From NCBI GenBank assembly GCA_030430345.1, contig JAUIFT010000105.1:1-7486 (forward strand): DNA of 7,486 nucleotides, written 5' to 3'. The position numbers and the translations under genes were made by a program. Of this stretch, positions 6,019 to 7,486 are shown piece after piece (the first letter of the stretch is position 1; each line of letters begins with the position of its first letter). The notes under the pieces were generated by a model, which did not search any database, had not been told where the DNA came from, and was given only the letters and a program-made list of their open reading frames with translations. Origin of the DNA: Calditrichia bacterium. GTDB taxonomy: Bacteria > Calditrichota > Calditrichia > RBG-13-44-9 > J042.

Positions 6019-7048
6019 CAAAGATGCCTTTTCCGCCATGGAAAAGCAGGCTCGCACGACGCTTTCGATCTTTCGGCGTTATATCAATGGTCCGAAACAT
6101 CCGTCCATTGAAGAACTTACCCAGCAAAAGATCGCCATTGCGGTATGTTGTCTAATTGCAGCAGTCGCTTATTACTTTACCGCGCAGGCTGAAGCCTATC
6201 TGGGCATGTCTAATTTACACGGCTCTTTCGGCAGCGAAGGATGGCGCACCGGTGTGTTTGCTATCCTTGGGGCGGGATTGTTCAGCTCTTTACTTTTATC
6301 GGAGTTAATCCCGTATACACGCCTTATCACCCATAGCGTTCCGGCGGAAACACCGGAACGCTTGAAAACACTGATCGGACAGGTGCTTGGTATAAAATCT
6401 CCTAGCTTCAATCAACAAAACTGGCTAGCCTTTATTACTGTCGCCTTCATAACGGGCATGCTTGCCTTCATTATATATACTGCGGTTCAGAATAATCCTG
6501 ATTCAGAGAACTGGCTGGCAATCACTCTGCCTCCATTGTTGTTCTGTTTGGACACCTTGTTTGGTATTGGACCTGTTTGGTTATTGGTTTTTACTATTTT
6601 GCGCTGCCGTATGTATTGGAAGCGCTGGAGAGCCAACAGGAACTACACCCGGCTGGAAGCATCCTGGAACCTGGTTGCCGAACTCTACAGCGGTGCCCAG
6701 GAGTGGTATTTCCAGGAACATCCGGAAATAAATCAGCGGCCGGAGATGGTGCCGCCGGTTTCTCCGCTGTGCGCCTTCATTATCACTCATCCCTGCCATG
6801 AAAATATTGTTATACCAGAGTCCATTATCAATCCGGTTAACAACACCGGCGGCAATACCGGAGATGGTGCACTTCCTGAAGATACACCGGATGTCATGCC
6901 CCCAAATCAGCCAACTAGCAATGGTGCAGCAGCGGCTGTGCCGCCGAAGAAAAGTGCTGAGGATAAAAACAGTAAGCCTGAAGCACCGGATACTCCCCTG
7001 GACAATCCGGCGGATCCGGACTCAGATGCCAACGATGTAACCTTTTAA
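6011..7048 (+). CDS. four-helix membrane protein with Pro/Asp-rich tail, unknown function
   Basis: The product is 345 residues, starting at ATG 6011 with AGGAG (5999-6003) well placed and an 8-nt overlap with the vWA gene. Hydrophobic segments lie at about residues 41-60, 80-100, 138-160 and 168-198. A basic region (RCRMYWKRWRANRNY) follows the last helix and suggests that this side is cytoplasmic by the positive-inside rule, as is the N-terminal KQ-rich side. A soluble segment (205-270) precedes a low-complexity tail (about 275-345) rich in Pro, Asp, Asn and Gly (TGGNTGDG, DTPDVMPP, DNPADPDSD), which is probably disordered. No family recognised. The operon places it as a likely membrane partner of the vWA lipoprotein and of the downstream small protein; that is inference. 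Confidence 0.8.
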   Translation: MTSKDAFSAMEKQARTTLSIFRRYINGPKHPSIEELTQQKIAIAVCCLIAAVAYYFTAQAEAYLGMSNLHGSFGSEGWRTGVFAILGAGLFSSLLLSELIPYTRLITHSVPAETPERLKTLIGQVLGIKSPSFNQQNWLAFITVAFITGMLAFIIYTAVQNNPDSENWLAITLPPLLFCLDTLFGIGPVWLLVFTILRCRMYWKRWRANRNYTRLEASWNLVAELYSGAQEWYFQEHPEINQRPEMVPPVSPLCAFIITHPCHENIVIPESIINPVNNTGGNTGDGALPEDTPDVMPPNQPTSNGAAAAVPPKKSAEDKNSKPEAPDTPLDNPADPDSDANDVTF

Positions 7049-7062
7049 GGAGAACAATCATG
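7049..7062 (+). repeat. 14-nt translation-initiation repeat, copy 2
   Basis: Second exact copy of GGAGAACAATCATG, at the start of the Ala/Lys-rich gene; the similarity does not continue clearly upstream (TTAA versus AAAT) or into the coding sequence. Confidence 0.8.
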
Positions 7063-7486
7063 GGAAATTTAATGCTTGGAAAAATGATTTTTAAACTGTT
7101 GTTCGGCGTTGCCAAAGCCACGCCAAAAGCGGCGAAAGCCGTTAAAGCAGTTAAGATAGTATCATCCGTCGTCATGGACAGCATCGAAAAAATCGAACCG
7201 AAAATTACGCAGCCAGTCCCGCAAACTGTCAAAAAACAGGAGTTGAAGAAAATTTATCAGGCGCAGAAAAAGCAGGTGGCACAGTTCTCAGAAGTATCCA
7301 GCCAGGTGCCCTACGTGGTTTGCCGAACGACTGTCCTCGGCAGCTATCTCAGTGAAGCGGACTGGCAATCGATCGCAACGGAAGGGACGAGTGAAAAAGA
7401 AGTGCTCGCACGGGTCGAACACGCTTTTGATCGAGAGTTACATGGACGTATCACTCGTGCCGTCCAACGCAGCGGCTTTGTTAATG
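7060..7486 (+). CDS. small Ala/Lys-rich protein of unknown function (3' partial)
   Basis: ATG at 7060 is preceded by AAGGAG (7047-7052), which overlaps the stop of the upstream gene; the gap is 11 nt. At least 142 residues, running off the right edge. The N terminus is amphipathic or weakly hydrophobic (MLGKMIFKLLFGVA), then a repetitive Ala-Lys-Val stretch (ATPKAAKAVKAVKIV, residues 20-34), then a charged, probably helical region (KKQELKKIYQAQKKQ, 58-72) and a mixed segment with a single Cys88. No lipobox and no recognisable domain in the visible part. It is presumably the third component of the operon and may lie at the cytoplasmic membrane face. Identification needs the missing C terminus. 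Confidence 0.75.
   Translation, partial: MGNLMLGKMIFKLLFGVAKATPKAAKAVKAVKIVSSVVMDSIEKIEPKITQPVPQTVKKQELKKIYQAQKKQVAQFSEVSSQVPYVVCRTTVLGSYLSEADWQSIATEGTSEKEVLARVEHAFDRELHGRITRAVQRSGFVN

Overview
The window looks like an accessory region from a Gram-negative bacterium with an outer membrane. Two lipoprotein-type cysteines are visible (codon 9-11 and Cys29 of the gene at 5314). The gene mix (TPR-CHAT caspase-like protein, NACHT/FGE relic, vWA lipoprotein) is typical of environmental, behaviourally complex bacteria. Clear Shine-Dalgarno sites (AGGAG or GGAG) precede the three plus-strand starts in the right half. This argues mildly against Bacteroidota and is compatible with, for example, Calditrichota/KSB1-like or Desulfobacterota lineages; the phylum cannot be fixed from this sequence.

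Layout. (1) 3-3116, plus: a large TPR-CHAT protein. Its reading frame is open to the left edge, and the first residues (T-A-C) look like the end of a lipobox, so the true start lies outside the window. (2) 3117-3304: short convergent spacer with a weak hairpin. (3) 3305-4652, minus: a broken gene encoding the C-terminal end of a NACHT-type NTPase fused to a formylglycine-generating-enzyme-like (FGE/SUMF1, C-type-lectin fold) domain. It has lost its 5' part and carries two in-frame TAA stops and a frameshift in an A8/T8 run. Its last 35 or so codons resemble the variable region of a diversity-generating retroelement (DGR) target, but no template repeat or reverse transcriptase is in the window. 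(4) 4653-5313: about 660 bp without a convincing protein gene but rich in structure. It holds a minus-strand promoter-terminator pair that could define a small RNA of about 150 nt, a second minus-strand intrinsic terminator, and a hairpin-rich leader before the next operon. (5) 5314-7486, plus: a tight three-gene operon (8-nt overlap, then an 11-nt gap) encoding a vWA lipoprotein with a complete MIDAS motif, a four-helix membrane protein with a long Pro/Asp/Asn-rich tail, and a small Ala/Lys-rich protein cut by the right edge.

How they may work together (inference): the left half carries parts of a CHAT/NACHT/FGE type of signalling or conflict repertoire, partly decayed. The right half is an envelope-associated operon I do not recognise as a named system: a surface or periplasmic metal-dependent adhesion module, an inner-membrane partner and a third, probably membrane-proximal, component. 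The two halves are separated by the structured intergenic region, and no direct functional link is shown.
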